Assembly: GCA_934675205.1 (NCBI GenBank) | Contig: CAKUPQ010000004.1 | Coordinates: 186,001 to 250,000 of the forward strand | Direction: 5' to 3' | DNA from: an uncultured Flavobacteriaceae bacterium | GTDB lineage: Bacteria > Bacteroidota > Bacteroidia > Flavobacteriales > Flavobacteriaceae | Length of the DNA: 64,000 bases | Part shown: one piece after another, positions 22,302 to 30,137 of the stretch | Layout of the letters: each line of letters starts with the position of its first letter | How positions within the stretch are numbered: position 1 is the stretch's first letter | Program-made: the position numbers and the translations under genes | The notes under the pieces: model-generated | Seen by the model: the letters and a program-made list of their open reading frames with translations, nothing else | What the model was told of the DNA's origin: nothing | Databases searched by the model: none

Positions 22302-22542
22302 TTTGTTGAGGTTCGGAAGTTTTCGCTTCCTCACTTTTAGCATCATCTACCGTAATTTGACTCACTGCCGATAATACACCTCCGGCAACAGTCAGATAAC
22401 CTCCTATGGTTACAATGGTAACAGGTAAAGTTACGGGAGCTGTCAACAAAACACCTCCGACAGTAGCCAATACCAAACCGACATTTCGAAGCACTTTAAA
22501 CAATTTCGGGGTGGGAGCCTGAGCTCTATCAATTATATTCAT
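22291..22542 (-). CDS. Small membrane protein with two hydrophobic helices
   Basis: An 83-residue protein starting at the ATG at 22542 (MNIIDRAQAPTPKLFKVLRN). A TTG nine codons upstream is a less likely start because it would overlap the neighbour. Two Gly/Val-rich hydrophobic segments (VGLVLATVGGVLLTAPVTLP and VTIVTIGGYLTVAGGVLSAV) are followed by an acidic, Gln-rich tail (EEAKTSEPQQNAE). Similar short proteins accompany DUF5675 genes in Bacteroidota phage-related regions. It is part of the same minus-strand cassette, 13 bases after the DUF5675 gene. Confidence 0.55.
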   Translation of the reverse strand: MNIIDRAQAPTPKLFKVLRNVGLVLATVGGVLLTAPVTLPVTIVTIGGYLTVAGGVLSAVSQITVDDAKSEEAKTSEPQQNAE

Positions 22543-22555
22543 AATGTTTGAATTT

Positions 22556-22951
22556 TTAAGATTGAACAATCAAATACACTTTTTCCTGTTGTTCCAGTTT
22601 AGGACATACCAAAGCTTTGAGTTTCTCAAAAGCTTGTCGGGACATCAAACCCAACCCGGAACCGGAAATTTTCGTTACAGGAGCAATACAGCCGTTTAAG
22701 TCTTTTAGTGCATTATTGGCAGGATGAAACAAAATATAATTTCTGTTTTTCACATCCATTACTTCAATATGCCAGTTGAATTTTTGACTGAATCGCTTTC
22801 TCAATTCATACTTCCCTTCGGGAATACAGGAAACTCTCTTTTCGTTATTCTTCCAGGGCAATTCAATCGTGTAACAAATGAATTTGCCTTCACATTCGAG
22901 TTTCCCGTTAGTTCCCTCCAGAAAATACGTTCGGGTCAAACGCAGTTCCAT
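22556..22951 (-). CDS. DUF5675 family protein
   Basis: A 131-residue protein with the recognisable DUF5675 pattern: LRLTRTYFLEGTNGKLEC, CYTIELPWKNNEKRVSCIPEG, YELRKRFSQKFNWHIEV and ILFHPANNALKDLNGCIAPV. The family has no confirmed activity. The conserved LPW, IPEG, H-x-G/A-N and GCI elements resemble an LD-transpeptidase-like or cell-wall hydrolase fold, and the family is frequent in phages and integrated elements. The ATG shares one base with the stop of the upstream gene (TAATG), so the two are translationally coupled. A role in wall modification or lysis is inference. Confidence 0.72.
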   Translation of the reverse strand: MELRLTRTYFLEGTNGKLECEGKFICYTIELPWKNNEKRVSCIPEGKYELRKRFSQKFNWHIEVMDVKNRNYILFHPANNALKDLNGCIAPVTKISGSGLGLMSRQAFEKLKALVCPKLEQQEKVYLIVQS

Positions 22952-23709
22952 TATACACCTCCGTCAACTTTCACAATCGACAACGGGTTAAAAGATCCAT
23001 TTTTGAGCGGATACATTTCTCCGTTGATTTCCTGATAGAATTCAACTCCCAAAGCCAAAAACAACGGATGAGTAGAATTCGCAGTTACTGCATTCATCTG
23101 ATTGATAACAGCGGTTGCTGTCGCATTCCAAGGTAAAATTGCAGTTTCGGAGGTTGCTACTACGAAAGTCTCTCCCTCAAAATCTACTTCAGCTGCACCT
23201 GAAATAATTTTAAAGTGAGTAGTTCCTCCCGGAGCTGCAATCATACTCGCAGGAACAAACGAAGCCAAATTCACTTCGAGTTCTCCTGTTACACGGTCAA
23301 TAGTTGTGGTATAAGGAGCATACAAAGTGGTTCCGAGTTTCCCACGAATATTGAATTCAAAACCCATCAACAACTCTGCTTCTCCGTCAATCACATTTCG
23401 TTGACCTCTCTCACTTACCTGGTCAGCCTGAATGACTTTTACCATTCGCTGGGTAAGTCTTCCAACCATTCTGCTGTCCGCAGAATTCAACAATAACGGA
23501 CGTAAAGCCGTTCTTAAAAGCCTTCCGGCTTTTCCCGCTCTCCCGAATTCGGCTCCGTTCTCCCGTGTTCTCTGAAAAGCAGGGTCGCTCGCAATTCTGC
23601 TTGCTTCGATTCCTCCTTTCTCACGGGCTAAATAACCGTCCTGAGACTTATAAAAGGTAATATCCCCGATAGTCCCTTTTAATTTGATTATGCCTTTCTG
23701 TCTTGCCAT
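22951..23709 (-). CDS. Hypothetical phage-like structural protein
   Basis: A 252-residue protein starting ARQKGIIKLKGTIGDITFYKSQDGYLAREKGG. That opening is known to me from proteins of unknown function encoded next to DUF5675 genes in Bacteroidota. It has an Arg-rich helical segment (residues 40-100) and then a beta-rich second half (FKIISGAAEVDFEGETFVV, ILPWNATATAVINQMNA). There is no signal peptide or membrane segment. It is the first gene of the four-gene cassette. The composition suggests a DNA- or capsid-associated structural protein, but I cannot assign a function. Confidence 0.55.
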   Translation of the reverse strand: MARQKGIIKLKGTIGDITFYKSQDGYLAREKGGIEASRIASDPAFQRTRENGAEFGRAGKAGRLLRTALRPLLLNSADSRMVGRLTQRMVKVIQADQVSERGQRNVIDGEAELLMGFEFNIRGKLGTTLYAPYTTTIDRVTGELEVNLASFVPASMIAAPGGTTHFKIISGAAEVDFEGETFVVATSETAILPWNATATAVINQMNAVTANSTHPLFLALGVEFYQEINGEMYPLKNGSFNPLSIVKVDGGV

Positions 23710-23917
23710 AATGCTAAAAATTTAGATTAATAAATCAGTGAAAAAATCTCTCAATCATCATCCTGTTGCAACATATTCCTGATTGATTTCAAGGCAAATT
23801 TTAGAATTAAATGAATAACCGCAATTAAGTACTTGTTCCAGATGACATACACAGGTATAAATGGCAATTATGTACATAAATGACATCTGATTTCTTTTAC
23901 AACTACAGTGATTAAAC

Positions 23918-24014
23918 TATATGTAAATACATATAAAATCAAATTATTTTACACTACTATATGTTTTTGCATATAATTTAGTATATTTGTCCAAATTCGT
24001 TGCAAAAGCATATA
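23918..24014 (+). promoter_or_regulatory. HipB operators and promoter
   Basis: Two 18-base operators with the form TATATG-N6-CATATA lie at 23918-23935 and 23958-23975, 40 bases apart. A single half-site CATATA lies at 24009-24014. A Bacteroidota -7 box TATATTTG sits at 23982-23989, between the second operator and the half-site. The arrangement predicts autorepression by HipB, as for hip operons in general. The remaining 23710-23917 stretch shows nothing else. Confidence 0.75.
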
Positions 24015-24017
24015 ATT

Positions 24018-24236
24018 ATGATGACACTGGCAGATTTTGTAAAAGAGAAAAGAAACGAAGTAAACCTGACACAGGAGGCTTTTGCCGAACGTGCCGGAGT
24101 AGCACTTACGGTGATCCGAAAAATAGAACAGGGTAAAGAAAACCTCAATCTGGAAAAGGTAAACCAGGTGCTCAAAATGTTCGGACATACCCTGGCTCCG
24201 GTAAATGCGAGGGAATTATCCAAAACCAACAAATAA
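24018..24236 (+). CDS. hipB: HipB-like antitoxin, HTH repressor
   Basis: A 72-residue protein starting at the ATG at 24018; the upstream TTG at 24000 would be almost leaderless relative to the -7 box. It is one XRE/Cro helix-turn-helix domain: LADFVKEKRNEVNLTQEAFA, ERAGVALTVIRKIEQGK and VNQVLKMFGHTLAPV. It is the DNA-binding subunit of the HipBST-like module and should bind the two TATATG-N6-CATATA operators in its own promoter. The next gene starts six bases after its stop. The family assignment is clear; the name follows synteny with the two hip genes downstream. Confidence 0.85.
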   Translation: MMTLADFVKEKRNEVNLTQEAFAERAGVALTVIRKIEQGKENLNLEKVNQVLKMFGHTLAPVNARELSKTNK

Positions 24237-24242
24237 TAAGGG

Positions 24243-24575
24243 ATGAGAAAAGCAGCCATATACTATAAAGACCTCCTTGCAGGAATACTCACGGAAACTA
24301 ACGAGGGTGAATATGTTTTTCAATACGAAGAAAAGTATGTTAAAGAACACCCAAAACAGTTTCTCACGTTTATGATGCCCGTAAGTCCGAAACCTTATAC
24401 TGATAAGCGGTTATTTCCTTTTTTTGAAGGATTGATTCCCGAAGGTTGGTTATTGGATATTGCTTCCAAAAATTGGAAGATCAATCAAAATGACCGTATG
24501 GGCTTGCTTTTGGCTTGTTGCCAAAACTGTATCGGAGCCGTAAGTGTTCAACCAATACCACAGGAAAATGAATAA
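24243..24575 (+). CDS. HipS-like protein (HipA N-terminal subdomain)
   Basis: A 110-residue protein matching only the N-terminal subdomain of HipA: RKAAIYYKDLLAGILTETNEGEYVFQY, QFLTFMMPVSPKPYTDKRLFPFFEGLIPEGWLLDIA and RMGLLLACCQNCIGAV. In the tripartite HipBST systems this piece is a separate protein that acts as the antitoxin against the HipT kinase, while HipB is the DNA-binding repressor. Its last eight bases overlap the start of the kinase gene. The gene order B-S-T is the same as in the characterised E. coli O127 system. Confidence 0.82.
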   Translation: MRKAAIYYKDLLAGILTETNEGEYVFQYEEKYVKEHPKQFLTFMMPVSPKPYTDKRLFPFFEGLIPEGWLLDIASKNWKINQNDRMGLLLACCQNCIGAVSVQPIPQENE

Positions 24576-25521
24576 TAAAAAGTGTTTATATTGTTACAAA
24601 GCATTGGACGAAAATACATCCGGTGATTTTCACGAACAATGCAGCCTGGATTTCTTTGGAACCAAACAGCAGCCTTTGTTTGAACATTCATTAAAACAAA
24701 TGGCAGAACTGGCAAAAAATGTAGTGGAAAGAAGTGTAGCCGTTCCGGGAGTGCAGCCTAAACTTTCCTTATCATTAGTAAATGATGCTATTCAGGACGG
24801 AAACAAAGGACGTTTGACAGTTGTTGGTGCTTTGGGAGGAAATTATATTTTCAAACCACCATCCGACCACTTTCCGGAAATGCCGGAAAACGAACACGTA
24901 ACGATGCGTATTGCTAAAGCCTTCGGGATAAACGTTGTAAAGTCAAGTTTGATCCGATTACAATCGGGAGAACTATCCTATATTACAAAACGCATAGACC
25001 GGGCAGATACCGGAGAAAAGATCCATATGCTTGATATGTTCCAGATCACTGAGGCTTTTGACAAATACAAAAGCTCTATGGAAAAAGTAGGCAAAGCCCT
25101 GAATGAGTATTCCGACAATACCTTGCTGGATAAAGTGTATTTTCTGGAATTAGCCATTTTCAGTTTTCTGACCGGGAACAACGATATGCATCTGAAAAAC
25201 TTCTCTATGATAAATACAGGAGATAAATGGATATTAGCCCCGGCTTATGATCTCCTGAATGTAGCCATAGTAAATCCTGACGATACCGAAGAACTGGCTT
25301 TGACTCTGGAAGGAAAAAAGAAAAAACTTAAATGGGAACATTTCGAACGATTAGGCAAAATGTTAGAATTAAACGATAAACAAATTGGGAGTATTGCCAA
25401 ACGCTTCCAAAAAAACAAGCCTATTGCCACCAAATGGATTGATAATTCGTTCTTATCGTCAGCATACAAAGAAAAATATAAGAATCTTTTAGAAGAAAGG
25501 TATGCAATACTGTTTCAGTAA
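24568..25521 (+). CDS. HipT-like serine/threonine kinase toxin
   Basis: A 317-residue kinase starting at the ATG at 24568, which overlaps the HipS stop. The N-terminus carries a CLYCYKAL/FHEQC pair of Cys motifs. The HipA_C kinase core shows GVQPKLSLSL, IFKPPSDHFPEMPENEH (nucleotide loop), GNNDMHLKNFSM as catalytic loop and APAYDLLN as metal-binding Asp. HipA/HipT toxins phosphorylate aminoacyl-tRNA synthetases (GltX for HipA, TrpS for HipT) and stop growth. A serine-rich loop before the core may be autophosphorylated. The split from the N-terminal subdomain marks this as the three-component type. Confidence 0.85.
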   Translation: MNNKKCLYCYKALDENTSGDFHEQCSLDFFGTKQQPLFEHSLKQMAELAKNVVERSVAVPGVQPKLSLSLVNDAIQDGNKGRLTVVGALGGNYIFKPPSDHFPEMPENEHVTMRIAKAFGINVVKSSLIRLQSGELSYITKRIDRADTGEKIHMLDMFQITEAFDKYKSSMEKVGKALNEYSDNTLLDKVYFLELAIFSFLTGNNDMHLKNFSMINTGDKWILAPAYDLLNVAIVNPDDTEELALTLEGKKKKLKWEHFERLGKMLELNDKQIGSIAKRFQKNKPIATKWIDNSFLSSAYKEKYKNLLEERYAILFQ

Positions 25522-25634
25522 ATGACTATCAATCAACAGTTATTTTTTATATTTTTACAAGAAATAAATATTTGATTAAGCTTTAGCAGTAGTCAAAGCC
25601 TAGTCAAAGGTATGGATAGAGTATGAAAACTGGA

Positions 25635-25826
25635 ATGAAAAGAATATGTATCTACCCAAAGGACATTCAACGCATCACTGGAAAAAGCTATAGGCAAAGC
25701 ATACGATTGTTGCATAAAATCAGAAATGATCTTAATAAGCTCGAAAATGAGTTTGTATCAGTAGAAGAGTTTTGCCAATATACAAGCTTAAAGATGGAAC
25801 AGGTGGAGCCTTTTATCGTAGGGTAG
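25635..25826 (+). CDS. Small hypothetical protein, excisionase-like size
   Basis: A 63-residue protein starting MKRICIYPKDIQRITGKSYRQS (listed in two overlapping parts; a start four codons earlier is also possible). It has a short helix-turn-helix-like pattern (IQRITGKSYRQSIRLLHKI) followed by VSVEEFCQYTSLKMEQV. The size and this bipartite pattern are common in small Bacteroidota DNA-binding proteins next to mobile elements. It is isolated, with more than 490 bases following before the next gene. I cannot name a family. Confidence 0.5.
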   Translation: MKRICIYPKDIQRITGKSYRQSIRLLHKIRNDLNKLENEFVSVEEFCQYTSLKMEQVEPFIVG

Positions 25827-26174
25827 GTAGTCTTAAAAACAAGTTACAATCTTGTTTAGCCTGAATTATAACCTTTATCCACCTGTCCAATAACCTATAT
25901 GAAATTTATACTTACTGATAGCTGTTTATTTTATCACGATTTTATAAACTCATAGTTTAGTTTTAGGCAGTTATATAAACTTTTGGTAGTAAAAACCTAA
26001 TCAAAATCCGGTACATTTTTTAGCCCAATTTGTTGGAAATCACCTGAAAAATCAGTACTTTTACGTTATCAAAAAAAATGATGTTCTTTGCCACTTTTTA
26101 CAAGTGACCTATTTAATGACCTATCAAAAAACTACAGCAAAAAAGCTTATAAATACTGGTGTAGAAAGAGAAAT

Positions 26175-26197
26175 ACAAATCCCTCTTTCTCCGCAAC
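26175..26197 (+). other. Possible attachment site: tRNA-Ser 3'-end-like sequence
   Basis: ACAAAT, CCCTC, TTTCTCC, G, CA in sequence match positions 56-60 of the T-loop, the 3' half of the T-stem, the 3' half of the acceptor stem, the discriminator base and the CA of a tRNA-Ser. The 5' half of the T-stem and everything before it is missing. Such 3' fragments are left at the far end of elements that integrate into tRNA genes. Confidence 0.5.
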
Positions 26198-26203
26198 AAT
26201 TAA

Positions 26204-26241
26204 CCGTAAACAGATGGAAATCAAATGTTTACGGTTTTTTT
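26204..26241 (+). terminator. Rho-independent terminator
   Basis: Arms CCGTAAAC (26204-26211) and GTTTACGG (26227-26234), extended by AA/TT, with seven T residues after. It lies just past the tRNA-like fragment and could end a transcript of that tRNA or of the element. Confidence 0.75.
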
Positions 26242-26319
26242 ATTTCCAATTTTTAAAAAAATAAAGCCTCACAGTAAAAACTATAAGGCTTGAAATATTT
26301 AAAAATTCGCAAAAATCAA

Positions 26320-27072
26320 TTATTTTACAACTCCAAACATCATTACCAAACGGTTTTGGTCATACAGATTTAGGGTTTGATCGGCTACGTCAAAACGGAG
26401 TTTTTTATCGGAAAGAATTTTAAGAAATTCGCTTTCTGTTTGGTTTGATTCTTCGTTGCAAAGCATTTTGGTAGCTCCCATTTGGGCAAAAGAGATATAT
26501 TCTCCATCAACTTTATAACTTCCAAAAAAGTTGTTACATCCTGTATTTCCTGAAATTCTATTTTCTGCTGTGTTGAATTTTATTGATGCTTTTCCGTAGT
26601 CTTTACCCACATTGTTCATTTGGATAAGTTTCCACTCATTTTCTCCGATATAGCTCCATACGTTTTTTTCGGTTTGTTTTTCGAATTCCAAAATGGTTTT
26701 TCCCCACCAATTTTTGAACTGAACTTTATCTCCTTGGGTTTTGATTTTGAACTTTTTGTTCTGAAGTGTGTTTAAAAACACATTTTCGAGTTGCATTACG
26801 CTTTCATCACAAGCCATCATCGTGCCCATTCCTTGTCCTGTTTTGATACAGGTTTTGTTGGTTTTTGCCTGAAAACTTACATTAAAATTGTTGCAACCGC
26901 TTTTTCCCGAAATCGTAAGATTTTCTTGATTAATTGTAAGATAAAAATTCGTTCCCGTAATTTCTTTCCCGTTCATTTTGGTGAGTGTCATCTTTGTTCC
27001 GAACGGAATTTCGTTAGCAAATCCTAAAATAGAAAACAAACTAAATGTGATGCTAAAAAAAATATTTTTCAT
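26320..27072 (-). CDS. Secreted protein with two META domains
   Basis: A 250-residue exported protein with a signal peptide (KNIFFSITFSLFSILGFANE) and two META/HslJ-like domains. Each domain carries the GCNNF signature (SGKSGCNNFNVSFQ near residue 58 and SGNTGCNNFFGSYKV near 178) and a late Cys segment (MMACDES, TKMLCNEES) that could form a disulfide with it. META domains occur in heat-shock and stress-related envelope proteins of unknown mechanism. It is the first chromosome-type gene after the island and is followed by fabG on the same strand, with a separate promoter. Confidence 0.8.
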   Translation of the reverse strand: MKNIFFSITFSLFSILGFANEIPFGTKMTLTKMNGKEITGTNFYLTINQENLTISGKSGCNNFNVSFQAKTNKTCIKTGQGMGTMMACDESVMQLENVFLNTLQNKKFKIKTQGDKVQFKNWWGKTILEFEKQTEKNVWSYIGENEWKLIQMNNVGKDYGKASIKFNTAENRISGNTGCNNFFGSYKVDGEYISFAQMGATKMLCNEESNQTESEFLKILSDKKLRFDVADQTLNLYDQNRLVMMFGVVK

Positions 27073-27128
27073 AATTTATTATTTTGATATGAATATGAAA
27101 GAGCTATACAATTTGCCTGCCAAACTTT

Positions 27129-27875
27129 TTACGTTAGCATTCCTCCGTCAACATTGATCGTCTGCCCTGTAACGTAAGCAGACATATCCGAACCTAAAAA
27201 TACGCATACATTTGCCACATCTTCGGGAGTTCCTCCTCGTTTTAGCGGAATTGCATTTCTCCAACCCTCTACCACTTCAGGAGAAAGTTTTTCTGTCATT
27301 TCGGTTTCGATAAATCCGGGAGCAATAGCATTACAACGGATATTTCTTGAACCCAATTCCAAAGCAACCGATTTGCTAAACCCGATAACTCCCGCTTTAG
27401 AAGCTGCATAATTGGTTTGTCCTGCATTTCCTTTTACTCCGACAACTGAACTCATATTAATAATAGAACCTGCTTTATTTTTAAGCATAACTCTCTGAAC
27501 GGCTTTGGTCATATTAAAAACTGATTTCAGATTGACTTCGATTACCTTGTCAAAATCTTCTTCGGAAATCCGCATCAGCAGGTTGTCTTTTGTGATTCCT
27601 GCATTATTGACAAGAATATCAACCGTTCCAAATGCGGCAACTACATCATCAACTAATTTTTGAGCTTCGTTAAAATCAGCCGCATTAGATTGATATCCTT
27701 TTACTTTTACTCCGTAAGCGGAAAGTTCATTTTCCAATTCTTGTGCTGCCTGAACTGACGATGAATACGTGAAAGCCACATTTGCTCCTTGTTCTGCAAA
27801 AACTTTAGCGATTCCTCTACCGATTCCACGACTTGCCCCTGTGATTATTGCTGTTTTTCCCTGTAATAATTTCAT
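27129..27875 (-). CDS. fabG: 3-oxoacyl-ACP reductase
   Basis: A 248-residue short-chain dehydrogenase that reduces 3-oxoacyl-ACP with NADPH in fatty acid elongation. It shows the cofactor loop TGASRGIGRGIAK, the NNAG motif in VDILVNNAGITKDN, the catalytic Ser in NMSSVVGVKGN and YAASK with the Tyr and Lys. A C-terminal INVDGGMLT follows. I use the ATG at 27875, since the promoter TTTG-N19-TATATTTG (27906-27936) places the transcription start after the longer ATG at 27908. It is on the same strand as the metallo-hydrolase gene but has its own promoter. Confidence 0.93.
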   Translation of the reverse strand: MKLLQGKTAIITGASRGIGRGIAKVFAEQGANVAFTYSSSVQAAQELENELSAYGVKVKGYQSNAADFNEAQKLVDDVVAAFGTVDILVNNAGITKDNLLMRISEEDFDKVIEVNLKSVFNMTKAVQRVMLKNKAGSIINMSSVVGVKGNAGQTNYAASKAGVIGFSKSVALELGSRNIRCNAIAPGFIETEMTEKLSPEVVEGWRNAIPLKRGGTPEDVANVCVFLGSDMSAYVTGQTINVDGGMLT

Positions 27876-27905
27876 CTGTAATAATTTATTTGTTTTGAGT
27901 TTTAG

Positions 27906-27936
27906 CAAATATACTTTTTAACTTTTAAATTGCAAA
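27906..27936 (-). promoter_or_regulatory. fabG promoter (TTTG-N19-TATATTTG)
   Basis: A perfect Bacteroidota housekeeping promoter on the minus strand: -33 box TTTG (27936-27933), 19-base spacer, -7 box TATATTTG (27913-27906). Confidence 0.85.
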
Positions 27937-27977
27937 ACACTTTTTTTTACGTAAACAAAAAAATGAGTTCAAACAAT

Positions 27978-29090
27978 CTATTCCACACTTTCCCACCATT
28001 TTGAAAAGGTTTGGGTTGTATCTTTTAGATGTACTATTTCTCCTATTTTTGGAGTAATCATCGGAATATCAGATTCTTTGTTGAGCTGGGAAACTTTTTC
28101 CAAAGGTTCTTTCCAAGAATGATAAGCCAACGAAAACTTTGAGGAATGAACCGGAAAAAATCGTTTGGCTTTCAGTTCTGTTGCAACGGTATGGATTTCT
28201 TCGGGAAGCGTGTGAATGTACCTCCATTTTTCGTTATACTGTCCGTTTTCGAGGATTGCCAAATCAAAAGGCCCGAATTTTTCTCCGATTTCCTTAAAAT
28301 GAAAATCATAACCGGAATCTCCTCCGATAAACATTTTGTAATCAGGACTTTCCAAAACATACGAAGTCCAAAGTGAAACATTTCTTTTGAACGTTCTTCC
28401 CGAAAAATGTCTTGCAGGAGTAAGGGTAATTTTCATTTGATTGCTTAATTCTACCGAATCATACCAATCTTTTTCGATGATTTTTGAAGTGTCGTAATCC
28501 CAATATTCGAGATGTTCTCCAACTCCCAAACCGCAAATTACGGTTTTGACTTTATCCTTTAATTTGATAATCGTTTCGTAATCAAAATGGTCGTAATGGT
28601 CGTGGGTAATTAGTAAATAATCAATTTCAGGAAAATCCTCAACCTGATAAATATCCGTTCCGTTAAAAGATTTCACAGAACTCAAACCGGGAGAAACATC
28701 TCCGCTAAAAACAGGGTCAACCAAAAACCGCTTTCCGTTGAGCTGAAAATAATACGAAGAATGACCAAACCAAATCAGAATATCATCATTAAGATCCAAT
28801 GATTTTATATCGGTTTTAATACCTGGAATTATACTTTCCGGTTCTTTTCCTTCTACCTTTTTGAACAAAAAATCAAACAGCACTCCAATCATTGTATTTC
28901 CCTCTGTCAGACCCGGAGTATCACTTAAATTTTGAAAAGTTTCGTCTTTGTAATTTGGAGATTTTTTGATGATTTCTAATCGTTCTCCTCTTGGTAATCT
29001 TCCGAATTTGGCTTGTTTTACATAGAAAAAACCAAACAGAAACAACAGAATTATTATCGAAAGTAGAATGAGCATTATTCGTTTAAGCAT
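27978..29090 (-). CDS. MBL-fold metallo-hydrolase (UlaG/NAPE-PLD-like)
   Basis: A 370-residue protein with an N-terminal membrane helix (IMLILLSIIILLFLFGFFYV) and a metallo-beta-lactamase fold. Metal ligands are visible in ITHDHYDHFDYET (HxHxDH), ARHFSGRT, FIGGDSGYDFHF and PVHSSKFSLAYHSW. The domain matches the group of UlaG-like and N-acyl-phosphatidylethanolamine phospholipase D-like hydrolases that act on lipid-type or phosphodiester substrates. The actual substrate is unknown. It is likely anchored at the inner membrane or exported. Nothing in the neighbourhood narrows its role. Confidence 0.82.
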   Translation of the reverse strand: MLKRIMLILLSIIILLFLFGFFYVKQAKFGRLPRGERLEIIKKSPNYKDETFQNLSDTPGLTEGNTMIGVLFDFLFKKVEGKEPESIIPGIKTDIKSLDLNDDILIWFGHSSYYFQLNGKRFLVDPVFSGDVSPGLSSVKSFNGTDIYQVEDFPEIDYLLITHDHYDHFDYETIIKLKDKVKTVICGLGVGEHLEYWDYDTSKIIEKDWYDSVELSNQMKITLTPARHFSGRTFKRNVSLWTSYVLESPDYKMFIGGDSGYDFHFKEIGEKFGPFDLAILENGQYNEKWRYIHTLPEEIHTVATELKAKRFFPVHSSKFSLAYHSWKEPLEKVSQLNKESDIPMITPKIGEIVHLKDTTQTFSKWWESVE

Positions 29091-29109
29091 ATTTTTGTTA
29101 TAGGTAAAT

Positions 29110-29190
29110 GGAACACAGATGACACAGATTTTTTATGATTAACTATGATTTTATCTGCGAAAATCTGCTTAATCATAAAAAATCTACGTT
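29110..29190. repeat. Flavobacterial intergenic repeat (ATCTGCG family)
   Basis: Contains ACACAGATTTTTTATGATT, TATCTGCGAAAATCTGC and TTAATCATAAAAAATCT in short inverted and direct copies. A similar stretch (CTGCGTTAATCTGCGAAAT) occurs at 31029-31050, between the DUF2200 gene and dnaG. Confidence 0.65.
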
Positions 29191-30018
29191 CTATATCAGA
29201 TAAATTCCGTCTTCTTTAAGGGTAATCAGCTTTTGCCTGTAAAGATTTCCGATTGCTTTTTTAAAGGCTTTTTTACTCATTTTCAGAACGGTTTTGATTT
29301 CTTCAGGATGCGAATTATCGGTTAACCGCAAAAATCCGTTTGAAGATTTTAGCTCCTCCAAAACAATTTGAGCATTGTCTTCGATTCCGTCAAAACCTTG
29401 TTTAGTAAGGGAAACATCAATCTTTTTGTCTTCCCTTATATTTTTAATATAACCTTTGAGTTTTTTACCCGGAGTAAGATTTTCAAAAACTTCGTCTTTA
29501 TAAAGCAATCCTTTGTATTTGGAATTGATAATTACGTTAATTCCGAGTTCCGTAATATGCGAAACTATCAAATCCACCTCCTGATTTGGTTCTAAATCTA
29601 TTGTTTCCTGTTCTAAAAACTGATTTAGTTTGCTCGAAGCAACTAATCTGTCGGTTTTTTCGTCCAAATACGCATACACCAAATAACGTTTCCCTTCCTC
29701 CATTTTTCGGGCTTGTTCTTTGAACGGGACAAACAAATCTTTTTCTAATCCCCAATCCAGAAAAGCTCCGTATTGATTGATATAGCTCACTTTCAGATAG
29801 GCAAATTCATCACGTTGGATATACGGTTTCAGAGTGGTTGCGGTCAATCGTTCTTCGTGGTCAAGATAGACAAATACCTTGATTTCGTCCTCGATTTCAA
29901 AGCGTTTCGGAACGTATTTATTCGGAAGTAAAACATCAGTCGTTCCGTCCGATAAGAATAACCCTACCGAAGTATCCCGAATAATTTTGAGTGTGTTGTA
30001 TTTGCCTAATTCTATCAT
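29191..30018 (-). CDS. S1-like RNA-binding protein, CvfB family
   Basis: A 275-residue protein of the CvfB/YitL family. It has tandem S1-type beta barrels (for example KVFVYLDHEERLTATT, AYLKVSYINQYGAFLDWGLEKDLFVPF, and LIVSHITELGINVIINSKYKGLLY) followed by a C-terminal winged-helix-like segment (HPEEIKTVLKMSKKAFKKAIGNLYRQKLI, read in pieces). In Firmicutes CvfB affects RNA processing and virulence regulation; in Bacteroidota its role is not established. It is cytoplasmic and is followed upstream by a repetitive 110-base spacer and trxA. Confidence 0.85.
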   Translation of the reverse strand: MIELGKYNTLKIIRDTSVGLFLSDGTTDVLLPNKYVPKRFEIEDEIKVFVYLDHEERLTATTLKPYIQRDEFAYLKVSYINQYGAFLDWGLEKDLFVPFKEQARKMEEGKRYLVYAYLDEKTDRLVASSKLNQFLEQETIDLEPNQEVDLIVSHITELGINVIINSKYKGLLYKDEVFENLTPGKKLKGYIKNIREDKKIDVSLTKQGFDGIEDNAQIVLEELKSSNGFLRLTDNSHPEEIKTVLKMSKKAFKKAIGNLYRQKLITLKEDGIYLI

Positions 30019-30137
30019 CTTTTGAGATTATGGAGTTATGAGGTTATGGAGTTATGGAGCTATAAAAGTTAAAAGGTTAGAAAGCTGTAACTATCTAACC
30101 TCATAACTTCGTAACCTTATAACTTTACAACTTTGTC
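30019..30137. repeat. Repetitive spacer between trxA and cvfB-like gene
   Basis: Rows of the unit GAGGTTATGGAGTTATGG and its near complement AACCTCATAACTTC face each other and can fold into a long hairpin. The unit type is common in spacers of Flavobacteria. Confidence 0.65.

Larger units (their letters stand above)
25827..26319. other. Gap at the predicted right end of the mobile region
   Basis: 493 bases without a convincing gene. A 46-codon frame at 26116-26256 has no recognisable product. The stretch contains a tRNA-Ser 3'-end-like sequence (26175-26197) and a terminator hairpin (26204-26241). Beyond it the chromosome-type genes begin. Confidence 0.55.

Noticed and set aside
26116..26256. 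46-codon open frame at the predicted element end
   Set aside because: It runs through the tRNA-like fragment and the terminator hairpin and has no recognisable product.
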